Source: JBDHBD01 sp039586095 (lineage in GTDB: Bacteria > Gemmatimonadota > Gemmatimonadetes > Palauibacterales > Palauibacteraceae). Taken from it: a stretch of DNA of 64,000 nucleotides. Of the stretch, positions 17,442 through 26,470 are shown piece after piece; the first letter of the stretch is position 1; each line of letters begins with the position of its first letter. The notes under the pieces were generated by a model, which worked only from the letters and a program-made list of their open reading frames with translations, was not told the origin of the DNA and searched no databases. The stretch is taken from positions 8,532 to 72,531 of the forward strand of contig JBDHLB010000009.1 of the NCBI GenBank assembly GCA_039586095.1, in the 5' to 3' direction. Both the position numbers and the translations under genes were made by a program.

Positions 17442-18476
17442 TCAGTCCCCCTGGCAAGTTTCCGTCTCGACGACGCGTCTTTCTTCGAGCTGACAGACGG
17501 CCTCACCGTCGAAACCGCAGGCCACGCCCGAAGCCGAGGCGGTGCAATCCCAGACTTGTGCTTCCGGACTGGCGGACGTGAGGCGAAACGAAGTCGTCGC
17601 CGCAAAGCCGCGACACAGTCGGTCGGCTTCGCGTCCTGCCCGCTCGAGAGCCACGGCCCGAGCCTCGGCTTCGCCTGCCTGGCGGTCTGTAGACGGGCCG
17701 ACGTACAGGACGAGCCGCCGTTCGGACGGCTCCCACACCTCGGTCTGCATCACCTGGCGGGCCGCGATCAGGCTAGCGGCGGCTTCCCGGAACGCGCCTT
17801 CAGGGTACGCCTCGACGTGGTCGCGAAGAGCCTGACAGCTCCCTGGCTCGCGCGACTCCCATGCGAGGCGTTCCGCCTTCGTCGGCCGGCCGCCGAATCC
17901 CCAAGCGCCGCAAGCGTCGGAAACAAGGGGCTGGATTACGGGAATCGCACACAGCTGACTCTGAGCCGCGAAGAGATTGAAACCGAAGACGGCAGCGGTC
18001 GTGAGTCCGCTCGCGAGCGCCCCGTAGGTGATCCTCTGCATCAGCCGCTTTCGGGGCCCTCTGGGGGCGGGCACAACGGTTCCGGCAAGTCTTGCCCGCA
18101 GCGTGGCGCAAAGGTCTCGGAAGAAGGCATTGCGGCGGCTGCCCCCCCACCGTCTCAGATCGATGGCCTGGATCTCTCCGAAGCCGAGCGGTGGATCCAC
18201 CTTCTGCAGAAGCACGGGAACGATGATGCCGCGGGACTTGGCCCACCTCGCCTCCTCGCGCACGAACTCCCCTGCCGGTCCCACGCTGCTCTTCGTCCAC
18301 AGGACGACGACGCACTTCGCCGTTTCCAACGCGGACTCGATCTGTACGTGCCAGTTCTTTCCGCTGGGCAGATCCTCGTGAGACCAGACGCCGAAGCCCT
18401 CCGCCTGAAGGGCGCGGATCAACCGAGCGGCTCGCGCCCGATCGTCCTCTACGTAGGCAACGAAGATGTCGCTCAC
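17442..18476 (-). CDS. TIR-domain protein with transmembrane helix and extracytoplasmic C-terminal domain
   Basis: A 344-residue protein. Residues 1-130 are a TIR domain: SDIFVAYVEDDRARA (strand A), GFGVWSHEDLPSGKNW (strand B and BB loop), AKCVVVLWTKSSV (strand C), then FVREEARWA, where E75 lines up with the catalytic Glu of NAD-cleaving TIRs (an F replaces the usual W before it). A basic linker PRGPRKR leads to one transmembrane helix (about 149-171), then about 170 residues outside the membrane with several Cys, including SCQAL, LCRGF, VWDC and VCQLE. The start is a GTG overlapping the stop of the upstream TPR gene by 4 nt, so translation is coupled. TIR domains hydrolyse NAD+ or act as scaffolds; which applies is not known. 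A reading frame extending upstream to 18929 is out of frame with the TPR gene and not real. Confidence 0.88.
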   Translation of the reverse strand: MSDIFVAYVEDDRARAARLIRALQAEGFGVWSHEDLPSGKNWHVQIESALETAKCVVVLWTKSSVGPAGEFVREEARWAKSRGIIVPVLLQKVDPPLGFGEIQAIDLRRWGGSRRNAFFRDLCATLRARLAGTVVPAPRGPRKRLMQRITYGALASGLTTAAVFGFNLFAAQSQLCAIPVIQPLVSDACGAWGFGGRPTKAERLAWESREPGSCQALRDHVEAYPEGAFREAAASLIAARQVMQTEVWEPSERRLVLYVGPSTDRQAGEAEARAVALERAGREADRLCRGFAATTSFRLTSASPEAQVWDCTASASGVACGFDGEAVCQLEERRVVETETCQGD

Positions 18477-20398
18477 AGGCCCGCTCGCCGCTTCAGGCTG
18501 TCTGCTATCCACCGGTCGCGCGGGGTGAGGATGCCCAGCGCTTCCATCCGCTCCGCCACTTCGACGCCGCCCTCGGCGTATTCCTTCTCTCGCGTGAGCT
18601 CGAACATCTTCCCGTAGCTCATCAACAGGTCCCGCTGCCAGACGGCATTGACCGGATCCAGCTCGACCAGTCGCTCTCTGACCTCCAGCGAGGCGCGGAA
18701 GCTCTGCGCGGCGCCCACGCTGTCTTCCTGAACCACCAGTACAACGCCCAACAAGCTCCAAGTCGTGGCGAGATCTCGCTGCCAGCCTGCGTTTCCCGGG
18801 TCCGTCGCCGCCAGCCGCTCCTTGATCTCCAGCGATGTGCGGAGGTGATCCTCCGAGCCGGTGAAGTCCTCGAGCCACCCGAGTGCATCGGACGCGAGGT
18901 CGTGGGTGAGCGAGAGGCCCCACTGCCATTGGGCGTTGCTAGGGTCCGTCGCCACCAACCGCTGCCCGATCTCGAGCGCCGCCTGATAACGCTCGAGCGC
19001 GCCGGAATAGTCCCCCTCGGCCTTGAGCGCGTTGCCCACCCGCTCGTGTGCGACCGCCAGGTCCCGCTGCCAGGACGAGTTGGTCGGATCCCTCGCGGCC
19101 AACCGTTGACGGATCCTGAGCGCCATGCGGTAGTTCCTGGCGGCGTCGGTGAAGCTCCGCTGTCTTTGCAGCACATCTCCCATGTCGATGTGGACGAAGG
19201 CCAGGTCCCGCTGCCAGATGCGGTTGCTCGGCTCGGTCGCCAGGAGTCGGCGCATGACCCTGAGCGCGGTCCGATGGGCTTCAAGCGCGCCGGACAGGTC
19301 ACCCAGGCTCTCGAGCATCTGACCCACCCTGCCGTGAGAGACCACCAGACCGCGCTGTAAGTCGGCGTTGTCGGGAAACAGCGCGGCCAGGCGTTCTCGT
19401 ATTTCGAGCGAGGCCTGGTAGCTGGCGAGCGCGCCCTGAAGGTCTCCCTGGTCCGCGAGGATTTGGCCTATCCGGCCGTGGTCGACCGTGACGTCGTTCA
19501 GCCGGCCCAGATCGTCGGAATCCGCCGCGGCCAGCCGTTCCTGGATCACCAGCGAGGCACGGTACTGCTCGAGCGCGTCATCCAGGTTGCCTTGATCTCG
19601 GAGGACGTCGCCGAGCTCGATGAGAGCGATCGACCGCTCCCGGTCAGTCGCAGCCGTAGCGGTGGCTCGATCCGCTGCCTGCAGAGCCGCCGGGAGGTCC
19701 CCCGCGTCCGTGTAGAGCCGGCTCAACACCACCCAGTCCCAGTAGACATCCGGGTCAAGCCCGGTGACTTCTTCGAAACGGGCGATCACTTCCGATGTCG
19801 AGAGCTTGAGGCGACTTCGAGCCTCGAGCGCCAGCATCGCGATCCGACGCCCCTCGACGGCGCTCTCGATGTCCATTCGTCGCCGACGGGCCGCGTCGCG
19901 GGCCGCACGCAGGTCGTCCAGCACCGCAAGTGCCCCGATCTCGTCTCCCGCGTTGAAGCGAGCTAGGGCGGCCGCACCTTCGGGGGTCGACGCGATGTCT
20001 TCCACCGCGTCTCTGAACACGGAGATCTCTTGGGCGTATGCTCGATCCTGCTCGGCCAGAGCGGCGACGAACTCCTCCTCCGCTGCCGTCAGCTCGGTCT
20101 GGAGGCGGGTGACGTCTTCGGCCCGGCCGCTTCGCGCGCTCTCCAGCTGGGCTCGCAGATTCTGGATCTCCTCTGCCTGCTGTCGAATCCGGGTATCCGC
20201 CGCGCGTGCAGCAGCGACCTGGGTGGCGGACGCGGCGTAGAGCGCCGCGGCGACCTCGGCACGCACGTCGACCTGGGCAACCTGGTTGGTGGGAGTCTGC
20301 CCCGAGAGCGTGCCTGGGGCGATGCAGAGCCATGTGACGCCAAGAACCGCGCTTGCGGCCGTCACGAGAGACAGCGGTCCAGGTTTGTTCGAGAGCAT
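18473..20398 (-). CDS. Membrane-anchored coiled-coil/TPR repeat protein, first gene of the TIR operon
   Basis: About 641 residues. An N-terminal hydrophobic segment (about 10-32) is a signal or anchor, then a coiled coil (about 50-130) rich in E, Q, R and A. From about residue 270 there are seven consecutive TPR-type units with a 48-residue period (144 bp). Each begins near RLAATDPxN, passes WQRDL, and carries the G..L...GD...AL..Y helix pair. TPR arrays of this WQRDL type bind peptide or protein partners. It is translationally coupled to the TIR-TM gene (4-nt overlap), which argues that the two proteins work together, with this one as a probable sensor or scaffold. The start is uncertain: the ATG at 20398 fits the signal segment; an ATG at 20506 would add 36 residues. 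No Shine-Dalgarno site is clear for either. Confidence 0.82.
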   Translation of the reverse strand: MLSNKPGPLSLVTAASAVLGVTWLCIAPGTLSGQTPTNQVAQVDVRAEVAAALYAASATQVAAARAADTRIRQQAEEIQNLRAQLESARSGRAEDVTRLQTELTAAEEEFVAALAEQDRAYAQEISVFRDAVEDIASTPEGAAALARFNAGDEIGALAVLDDLRAARDAARRRRMDIESAVEGRRIAMLALEARSRLKLSTSEVIARFEEVTGLDPDVYWDWVVLSRLYTDAGDLPAALQAADRATATAATDRERSIALIELGDVLRDQGNLDDALEQYRASLVIQERLAAADSDDLGRLNDVTVDHGRIGQILADQGDLQGALASYQASLEIRERLAALFPDNADLQRGLVVSHGRVGQMLESLGDLSGALEAHRTALRVMRRLLATEPSNRIWQRDLAFVHIDMGDVLQRQRSFTDAARNYRMALRIRQRLAARDPTNSSWQRDLAVAHERVGNALKAEGDYSGALERYQAALEIGQRLVATDPSNAQWQWGLSLTHDLASDALGWLEDFTGSEDHLRTSLEIKERLAATDPGNAGWQRDLATTWSLLGVVLVVQEDSVGAAQSFRASLEVRERLVELDPVNAVWQRDLLMSYGKMFELTREKEYAEGGVEVAERMEALGILTPRDRWIADSLKRRAGL

Positions 20399-20524
20399 CT
20401 GACGAGTATGCAGGAGTGTCGGCTTACTCTCAACGTCAACTGGACGTCGGAGTGGTTGTGCATGTACGCTGGTAGACGCCGAATGAGGCCGATTCTTGCA
20501 CTCCATAACCTGGGGAGGATCAGA

Positions 20525-21052
20525 ATGAAGCGGACAATCTTGCTCTGGAGCCTGGGCGGTCTACTGGCCCTGGCCGCCTGCGCGCAGCCAGCACCCGAGA
20601 CGACGGAGACCGAAACGGCTGTCGTACAGGATACCGAAGCCGCCGAGGCCGCCATACGGGCCCTGGTTGACGAGTTTCTGGCCGGTTTCAACGCGGGCGA
20701 TGCCGAGAGTCTGGCATCTCAATACGCAGAGGATGCCGTCCAGATGGCGCCGGACGGACCACCTACCGAGGGACCTGAGGCCATCGTCAGATCCATCGCG
20801 GAGTTCATGGCAGGGTACACAGCCACGCAGACCGCCACGGTCGACGAGGTGAGTGTGCACGGCGACATCGCCTTCGCCAGGGGAAGCTGGAACGTGCGCC
20901 AGACCCCTGTAGCGGGTGGAGAGGAAGAGGTCCGAAACGGCAAGTGGCTCACGATCTGTCAGCAACAGGCCGACGGCTCCTGGCAGGTCTGGCGGTGGAT
21001 CTGGAACCAGGAAAGCGCGTCGATGGGAGAGGCGGCCACGGAGTCCATGTAG
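20525..21052 (+). CDS. NTF2-like (SnoaL/DUF4440-type) lipoprotein
   Basis: A 175-residue lipoprotein: signal peptide with lipobox LAAC (C19), a Thr/Glu-rich spacer, then an NTF2-fold domain from about residue 40 (IRALVDEFLAGFNAGDAESL, then YAEDAVQMAPDGPP and IVRSIAEF). This fold in the DUF4440 group serves as a small-ligand pocket or a steroid-isomerase-like scaffold; no defined activity can be read. GGAGG lies 6-7 nt upstream of the ATG. Divergent from the TPR gene and convergent with the subtilase. Confidence 0.85.
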   Translation: MKRTILLWSLGGLLALAACAQPAPETTETETAVVQDTEAAEAAIRALVDEFLAGFNAGDAESLASQYAEDAVQMAPDGPPTEGPEAIVRSIAEFMAGYTATQTATVDEVSVHGDIAFARGSWNVRQTPVAGGEEEVRNGKWLTICQQQADGSWQVWRWIWNQESASMGEAATESM

Positions 21053-21072
21053 CCGCCCCCGCCGTTCTAACT

Positions 21073-21090
21073 GTCAGAGAAGGGTCTGAC
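21073..21090. terminator. Short hairpin between convergent lipoprotein and subtilase genes
   Basis: GTCAGA, a 6-nt loop and TCTGAC form a perfect 6-bp stem in the 43-bp gap between two converging genes. The position suits a bidirectional terminator, but there is no T-run, so support is weak. Confidence 0.3.
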
Positions 21091-21095
21091 GCGCC

Positions 21096-22946
21096 CTACG
21101 GAAAGGACACCGGGGCCTCGCCCGAGCACTCGGCCGGGGTCTCGGGCGTCCACCCCGCGTTGCACACCTCGTATGTGAAGGTGCCCGAGACGTCCTTCCC
21201 CAGGTTGTCTGTATACGAGCCGGCGTTGTCCACGCCGAGCGCGATCGTCCCGCCGTTCCGCCACACGTCCACCAGGGGGCCGCCGCCTGTCCAGTCGAGG
21301 ACGGCGCGCCAGTTCTTCCCCTTCTGAACTTTCGTAACCTGGAAGACGCCGAACGGCGCCGGTGGGTCGCCGGTACCGGCCGCTGGCTCACGGTACGGAC
21401 TGCACGGTGGCGACGCGTAGTCGGTGCCGTCCTCGAAGGCACCCGTGAGGCCGGTCACACAGAAACTGAAGCTGGTGGCGTTGCGGATCATGCCCGTTGT
21501 GAGTTCGACCATGCCGTCGCTGCCGGTCACGCCCGACGAGGTGGCGTAGTCGGCACTTCCATCCACCTCCCATGAGCCGTTCACGGTAACGTCCGCGAGC
21601 GGATTCCCTCCGTCATCGACAGCTTGCACGGTGACGGTGCCGCTGGCCCGCTTGTTCTTGTTCACCTTCACGGTCACGCCGCTGACCCACTGAACCGTCG
21701 CCGTCGTGCACGCACCGCCGGCGCACGGGTCGACCGGTGTGTTTCCGGAGTAGAGCAGCAGATTCGGCGAGCCGGCTCCCGCGTTCGAGACCACGTTCGA
21801 CGTGGCCGAGCTCTGCATGGCCGCCCAGACCTGCGCCGGAGACCAGTTCCGGTTGGCCTCGAGGTGGAGCGCCGCCACGCCCGCCACGTGCGGGGAGGCC
21901 ATCGACGTCCCGCTCCAAGTGCCCGTTCCGTCGCCCATCACAGTCGACGTGATCGACGACCCCGGCGCGAAGATGTCGACACACGTGCCGTAGTTGGAGA
22001 ACGAGCTGCGGGCGTCCGAGCTGGTGGTCGAGCCGACGGTAACGGCCTCCGGGGCGCTCGCAGGCGACTTGGTGCACGCGTCCCTGTTGTCGTTGCCGGC
22101 CGAGACGGCGAACGTCACGCCGGCCGCCACGGCGTTGGCAATGGCGGCGTTCACGGATGAGCTGTAACCACCGCCGAGGCTCATGTTCGCCACGGCCGGG
22201 CGGGCATGGTTGTCCATCACCCACTCGATTCCCGCGATGACGCCCGCATACGAACCGGAGCCGCCGCAACCGAGCACTCTCACGGAGACGATGTTGGCGT
22301 CCTTCGCCACCCCATAGTCCTTGCTGCCCACGGTCCCGGCCACGTGGGTGCCGTGCCCGTGGCAGTCTGACGCGTCGCTGTCGCCGTCGATGAAGTCCCA
22401 GCCGCTGGACAGCCGGGTGCCGAACTGGTCGGTCCGACCGAAGTCGATCCCCGTGTCGAGGATGTAGGCGTGCACGCCGGTCCCATCACCCGGTGGCACG
22501 TAGGAGCCGTCCAGCGGCAACGCCCGCTGATCGATTCGGTCCAGGCCCCACGAGCCAACCGTCGTCTGCACCACACCGTCCTGCTCGACGTAGGCGACGT
22601 TCGGGTTGCGCTGGATCGCGTCGATCGCCTGAGGCGGCAGGTTGCCCGCGAATCCCTTGAGCGCCCGGCTGTATGTGTACTGGATCGTGCCGCCGTGCGC
22701 TCCGACCAGGGCGCGCGCCAGACCCGGTGGATCGACAACGTCGTCCTGGAACACGACGATCCAGTCGTCCGGGCCGACCTCAGCCGTCTGGACTGTCGCC
22801 GCGAGCTCCACCGACCCATCCGGCTGAAGGGAAAGGGGATCGTCCTGACAGCCTGCGAAAGCGACCGCAACAGCCAGAAAGAAACCGCTGGAACGGCGCA
22901 AACGAAGCGTGCGATCTATGCGGGGCACATCGGGCAGCTGAGACAT
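21096..22946 (-). CDS. Subtilisin-family serine protease lipoprotein with I9 propeptide
   Basis: A 616-residue secreted protease. The signal ends with a lipobox AFAGC (C33). An inhibitor-I9 propeptide covers about 60-125 (DDWIVVFQDDV to AYVEQDGVV). The S8 catalytic domain follows with D164 (YILDTGID), H198 (HGHGTHVAG), oxyanion N285 (SAGNDN) and S348 (SGTSMASPHVAG). A C-terminal beta-sandwich region (about 400-616) with CVTGL, DYASPP and GTFTYEVCNAGWTPETPAEC resembles bacterial Ig/PPC-like appendages. The start is the ATG at 22946, with GGAGG 4 nt upstream. It probably degrades proteins at the cell surface. The 3' part of this gene (21137-21190) has a second, decayed copy at 29740-29793. Confidence 0.93.
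   Translation of the reverse strand: MSQLPDVPRIDRTLRLRRSSGFFLAVAVAFAGCQDDPLSLQPDGSVELAATVQTAEVGPDDWIVVFQDDVVDPPGLARALVGAHGGTIQYTYSRALKGFAGNLPPQAIDAIQRNPNVAYVEQDGVVQTTVGSWGLDRIDQRALPLDGSYVPPGDGTGVHAYILDTGIDFGRTDQFGTRLSSGWDFIDGDSDASDCHGHGTHVAGTVGSKDYGVAKDANIVSVRVLGCGGSGSYAGVIAGIEWVMDNHARPAVANMSLGGGYSSSVNAAIANAVAAGVTFAVSAGNDNRDACTKSPASAPEAVTVGSTTSSDARSSFSNYGTCVDIFAPGSSITSTVMGDGTGTWSGTSMASPHVAGVAALHLEANRNWSPAQVWAAMQSSATSNVVSNAGAGSPNLLLYSGNTPVDPCAGGACTTATVQWVSGVTVKVNKNKRASGTVTVQAVDDGGNPLADVTVNGSWEVDGSADYATSSGVTGSDGMVELTTGMIRNATSFSFCVTGLTGAFEDGTDYASPPCSPYREPAAGTGDPPAPFGVFQVTKVQKGKNWRAVLDWTGGGPLVDVWRNGGTIALGVDNAGSYTDNLGKDVSGTFTYEVCNAGWTPETPAECSGEAPVSFP
21137..21190 (-). repeat. Direct repeat A, copy 1 (inside the subtilase 3' end)
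   Basis: 54 bp within the subtilase coding for the C-terminal GTFTYEVCNAGWTPET region. The segment at 29740-29793 matches it at about 48 of 54 positions in the same orientation. By-eye alignment. Confidence 0.7.
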
Positions 22947-23226
22947 GCGTCCTCCAACAGCTCGGGAGCGCTCTCCGGGGGGCAACCTGAAAAGCAACTG
23001 ACAATAAAGGTGTGTCGCCAGTACCTGTCGGATATCAAGAGGGAGTGACGGATTCGCTACCTGCGCCAACCGGAGGTATCAGAGAGCTGAAGGCTGGAGC
23101 CGGTGGCCCGGCGGGGGTTGCTCGGCACGCCTTCGGACAAGAACCTTTCGGCACGCCGCGCATGCCGAGACCAACTGGGGTCAGACTGTTGCGGTCTGTT
23201 CACGGCTCGCCCGGAGGTTCGATGAC

Positions 23227-24270
23227 GTGAGGTCCGCACCCGGGGAACGCCACGCTGCGGAAATGTCGGCGCTGCTCGACATGGGATTCGAGCCCGCCCG
23301 GCCCCTGCCGGAACGCATCGAAGACACGATCCTGCCGTCCGGCGACCACAAGCTCGTGCTCGATCGGCGGGCCATGAGCACTCGCGTTTCGGTCGCTGCC
23401 ATCCACGACTCCCGGTGCCTGTTGGAGGATGCGGCCGGCCGTGCGTTCGAAAAGATGGACCTCCTGATTGGCCTCCTCGATCGGTTTGACGCCGCTTCAG
23501 CGGTGGGCGTGCTCAACGCCGAGGGAAGACTCGCGGGTCCGCCGCCGGAGCTGACGCTGCTGCTCGATCGATCGGCCGCGGTCCACAGGGCGAGCGGCGG
23601 CGCTTTCGACGTCACGGTCCAGCCGCTCGTGGATCTGCAGAAGGAAGCCGAGGCGGACCCGGATTCGGTCGCCTGGCGGCATGCGCTCGAGACGGTCGGC
23701 GCGGATGCCGTGCAAGTCTCCGCCGCGCGAATCGCTCTCGAGAGGGACGGGATGGGCATCACGCTCGACGGGATCGCCAAAGGCTACATCGTGGATGCGA
23801 TGGCCGCGGTGCTCGAAGCGCACGGCATCGGCCGCTACCTGATCGACGCGGGAGGAGACATCCGGGCCTCCGGCGTTCGGGAGGACGACCTCCCCTGGCT
23901 GATCGCCGTCCGGGATCCCCGGCACGGCGGGATTTTCCCCTCGCCGCTGCGGATGGCGAAGGGAGCCGTCGCGACCTCCGGCGGCTACGAGGCCCGTCTC
24001 GATCCGGACGGATCCTGGCACCCCATCGTGAACTCCCGCACAGGCCGGTCGCCCGTCGACGTCCTGAGCGTGACCGTCGCGGGTCCCACCGCATTCGCCT
24101 CGGATGCGCTCGCCACCGCCGCGCTGCTGATGTCTCCGCGGCGGGGAGCGCGATTCATCGACGCCATGCCTGGGTTCGAGTGCATGGTAGTCGACGGGGA
24201 GGGCGAGAGGACGCTTTCGGCCGGCTGGCCGGACCACCAACAGCTGCACGAGCAGGAAGGCGTGAGATGA
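23227..24270 (+). CDS. apbE: ApbE-like FAD:protein FMN transferase
   Basis: A 347-residue member of the ApbE family, which attaches FMN from FAD to Thr/Ser of target proteins using Mg2+. Signatures: RRAMSTRV near residue 48, FDAASAVGVLN about 87-97, LDGIAKGYIVD about 180-190, the DAGGD metal/flavin motif 207-211, VATSGGYE, HPIVNSRTG and VAGPTAFASDALATAALL. There is no signal peptide or lipobox at this start, unlike most ApbE proteins, so it may work in the cytoplasm. The start is a GTG with GGAGG 9 nt upstream. It is the first gene of a six-gene operon and its stop overlaps the DoxX-like gene by 4 nt (ATGA). Confidence 0.9.
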   Translation: MRSAPGERHAAEMSALLDMGFEPARPLPERIEDTILPSGDHKLVLDRRAMSTRVSVAAIHDSRCLLEDAAGRAFEKMDLLIGLLDRFDAASAVGVLNAEGRLAGPPPELTLLLDRSAAVHRASGGAFDVTVQPLVDLQKEAEADPDSVAWRHALETVGADAVQVSAARIALERDGMGITLDGIAKGYIVDAMAAVLEAHGIGRYLIDAGGDIRASGVREDDLPWLIAVRDPRHGGIFPSPLRMAKGAVATSGGYEARLDPDGSWHPIVNSRTGRSPVDVLSVTVAGPTAFASDALATAALLMSPRRGARFIDAMPGFECMVVDGEGERTLSAGWPDHQQLHEQEGVR

Positions 24271-24770
24271 AATCGATCTACTCGGGTGCCCAGCTGACCG
24301 CGCTGGTGGTACTGCGGTTCGTCGTCGGGTGGCACTTCTTCTATGAGGGTCTTTCCAAACTCATCAACCCGTACTGGACGTCGGCCGGCTATCTGGAAAG
24401 CTCGGAGGGGTTCATGTCGGAGCTCTTCATGGACCTGGCGTCCAATCCGGGCACATTGGCTGTCGTCGACCAATTGAACGTGTGGGGGTTGATCCTCGTC
24501 GGACTCGGTCTGATGCTGGGTGGGCTCACACGCACGGCCACCGTGTTCGGGATCCTCATGCTCCTCCTCTACTACCTGGCCACGCCACCGTGGCCCGGGC
24601 TCGAGTACACGATACCGGCCGAGGGCGCCTACCTGATCATCAACAAGGTCTTGATCGAGCTCTGCGCGCTGCTGGTGACCCTATTCTTCCCCACGGGGCA
24701 CATCGTCGGACTGGATCGTTTGCTGCGGTTGGCCCGCTCCCGACGCTCCGTGCAGGAATCCTACGCATGA
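24267..24770 (+). CDS. DoxX-like membrane protein
   Basis: A 167-residue four-helix inner-membrane protein. The first helix reads LVVLRFVVGWHFFYEGLSKL, the DoxX/DoxD family signature, followed by NPYWTSAGYL and helices around 70-100, 100-120 and 130-150. DoxX-family members are quinone-linked subunits or maturation partners in redox systems. Coupled to apbE by an ATGA overlap and followed 31 nt later by a secreted Gfo/Idh oxidoreductase, so a role in passing electrons from that enzyme is plausible inference. Confidence 0.85.
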   Translation: MKSIYSGAQLTALVVLRFVVGWHFFYEGLSKLINPYWTSAGYLESSEGFMSELFMDLASNPGTLAVVDQLNVWGLILVGLGLMLGGLTRTATVFGILMLLLYYLATPPWPGLEYTIPAEGAYLIINKVLIELCALLVTLFFPTGHIVGLDRLLRLARSRRSVQESYA

Positions 24771-24801
24771 TGCCCAGCCGAAACCCGCCGGAGGACGAAC
24801 G

Positions 24802-26460
24802 ATGAACGATGACATTCATAACGGCGACGAAGCGTTCGTCGATGAGGAGAACGTCGACGAGCCGGCCGATAGCGTGAAAGGAGAGCCGGCGGAGGAGCCC
24901 GCGGCAGGCCCGGGCGGAGTGGGACGCCGCGACGTCCTGAAGGCCCTGGCCACCGTCCCGGTGTTCGGCGCGCTGGGATATACGGCGCTGCGTCGCCGGG
25001 GACTGGACACCGATGAGCGCCGACGTCTCCTCGATGAGCTCGGGATCGAGGACGAGGGCGCGGGCCTGTTCTCGGAGCGCGAGACGCGCGTGCACCCGGA
25101 GACGGTCCGCGTCGGCATCATCGGATACGGTCTCGAGGGAGAATACCTGGTGAGAAACCTGGGCTTCGCGCATCCGGATTGGCTCGAGGAGCGTCGCGCG
25201 GCCAAGGAGGAGGACCCACGCGACAACAGTCTGGAGGAGTGGCTCGCTCAGGAGAACCTGAACGTCGAGCTTACGGCCGTATGCGACGTGTTCGACGTCC
25301 GGGCCGAGAGGGCGATCATGGCTTCCACCCAGCCGCTTCGACCGGGCGGAGATACCCGGCAGCTGAAACCGGCGAAGCGGTATCGTCATTTCGAGGACCT
25401 CATCACGTCGCCGGACGTGGACGCGGTCATCATCGCTACCCCGGACCACTGGCACTCTCGGATCACCGTGGCCGCGGCCGAAATGGGCAAGCACGTGTAC
25501 TGCGAGAAGTGCATGACCCGCACCGAGGATGAGGTGTGGCCGATGGCCGACGCGGTGAAGAGCTCGGGAATCGTGTTCCAGCTCGGTCACCAAAACCGCC
25601 AGGTCGAGGCCCACGAAAAGGCCCGGCAGGTGATCCAGAAGGGTATCCTCGGACCCATCACCCTCGTCGAGACCACGACGAACCGAAACGACCCGTGGGG
25701 CGCCTGGGTGTGGGAGATCCACAAGGAGGGAAGCCCGCGCACGATCGATTGGGAGCTGTTTCAGGAGACGGCCGCGAACAAGGTCCCGTTCAGCCTCGAG
25801 CGCTTCTTCCGGTGGCGCTGCTGGTACGATTACGGAACCGGTCTTTCGGGGGACCTCCTCTCGCACGAGTACGACGCGGTCAACCAGATCCTCGACCTCG
25901 GAATCCCGCACTCCGCGACCGCTTCGGGCGGCATCTACTTCTTCAAGGACGGACGCGACGTGCCGGATGTGTGGCAGGCCGTGCTCGAGTATCCGGACCG
26001 GGATCTGACGCTCGTGTACAGCGCCACCCTCGCCAACGGGTACAACCGGGGGATCCGGGTGATGGGGCACGACGCGACGATGGATGTCGGCGAGCAGCTC
26101 ACGGTCACGCCGGACGGCACGTCCACCCGCTACGAGAAGATGCTGGAAGAGGGTCTCCTGAAGACGGATCGGCCGATGCTCACCTACCAGAGCGGCTTCA
26201 AGGGGGTGGACGCCGTGACGACGCCCACGGAGGAGTACTTTGCGAGCCGCGGGCTCTTGTTCACGTACCGAGGCGGCCAGCGGGTGAGTACCCACTATCT
26301 GCACCTTCGGCAGTGGCTGGACTGCATCCGGTATGGCGAGAAGCCGAGCTGCGACATCGATCGCGGCATCGAGGAGGCGATCACCTGCCACATGGCCACG
26401 AAGTCGTACCTGGAGGGGCGCCGCGTCTACTGGGACCCGACGGAGCGCAGGATCGTGTGA
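24802..26460 (+). CDS. Gfo/Idh/MocA-family oxidoreductase with Tat-like signal
   Basis: A 552-residue NAD(P)-type sugar dehydrogenase relative. After an acidic leader of about 40 residues comes GRRDVLKALATVPVFGALGY, a twin-arginine export signal, then a Rossmann domain (VGIIGYGLEGE about 104-114), DAVIIATPDHWHS, and the active-site region YCEKCMT in place of the usual EKP. The C-terminal domain has the family's beta-sheet dimer region with LSHEYDAVNQILDLGIP. Exported members in Bacteroidota and relatives oxidise sugar C3 hydroxyls to 3-keto forms, often with tightly held cofactor. Neighbouring DoxX-like, MFS and DUF1080 genes support that pathway. Starts with ATG after GGACGAACG; a clear AGGA is within 15 nt. 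Confidence 0.91.
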   Translation: MNDDIHNGDEAFVDEENVDEPADSVKGEPAEEPAAGPGGVGRRDVLKALATVPVFGALGYTALRRRGLDTDERRRLLDELGIEDEGAGLFSERETRVHPETVRVGIIGYGLEGEYLVRNLGFAHPDWLEERRAAKEEDPRDNSLEEWLAQENLNVELTAVCDVFDVRAERAIMASTQPLRPGGDTRQLKPAKRYRHFEDLITSPDVDAVIIATPDHWHSRITVAAAEMGKHVYCEKCMTRTEDEVWPMADAVKSSGIVFQLGHQNRQVEAHEKARQVIQKGILGPITLVETTTNRNDPWGAWVWEIHKEGSPRTIDWELFQETAANKVPFSLERFFRWRCWYDYGTGLSGDLLSHEYDAVNQILDLGIPHSATASGGIYFFKDGRDVPDVWQAVLEYPDRDLTLVYSATLANGYNRGIRVMGHDATMDVGEQLTVTPDGTSTRYEKMLEEGLLKTDRPMLTYQSGFKGVDAVTTPTEEYFASRGLLFTYRGGQRVSTHYLHLRQWLDCIRYGEKPSCDIDRGIEEAITCHMATKSYLEGRRVYWDPTERRIV

Positions 26461-26470
26461 GGGCCGGCCG

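Noticed and set aside
18477..18929. Upstream extension of the TIR protein frame
   Set aside because: It would overlap the TPR gene in another frame and reads as Gly/Arg-rich noise; the TIR fold begins at the GTG at 18476.
20410..20423. A 14-bp string, TGCAGGAGTGTCGG, that also occurs near 34375
   Set aside because: A match of this length is expected several times by chance in 64 kb, and the surroundings do not match.
22947..23226. A possible riboswitch upstream of apbE
   Set aside because: GC-rich inverted segments are present, but none matches the conserved core of an FMN or cobalamin riboswitch that I can recognise.
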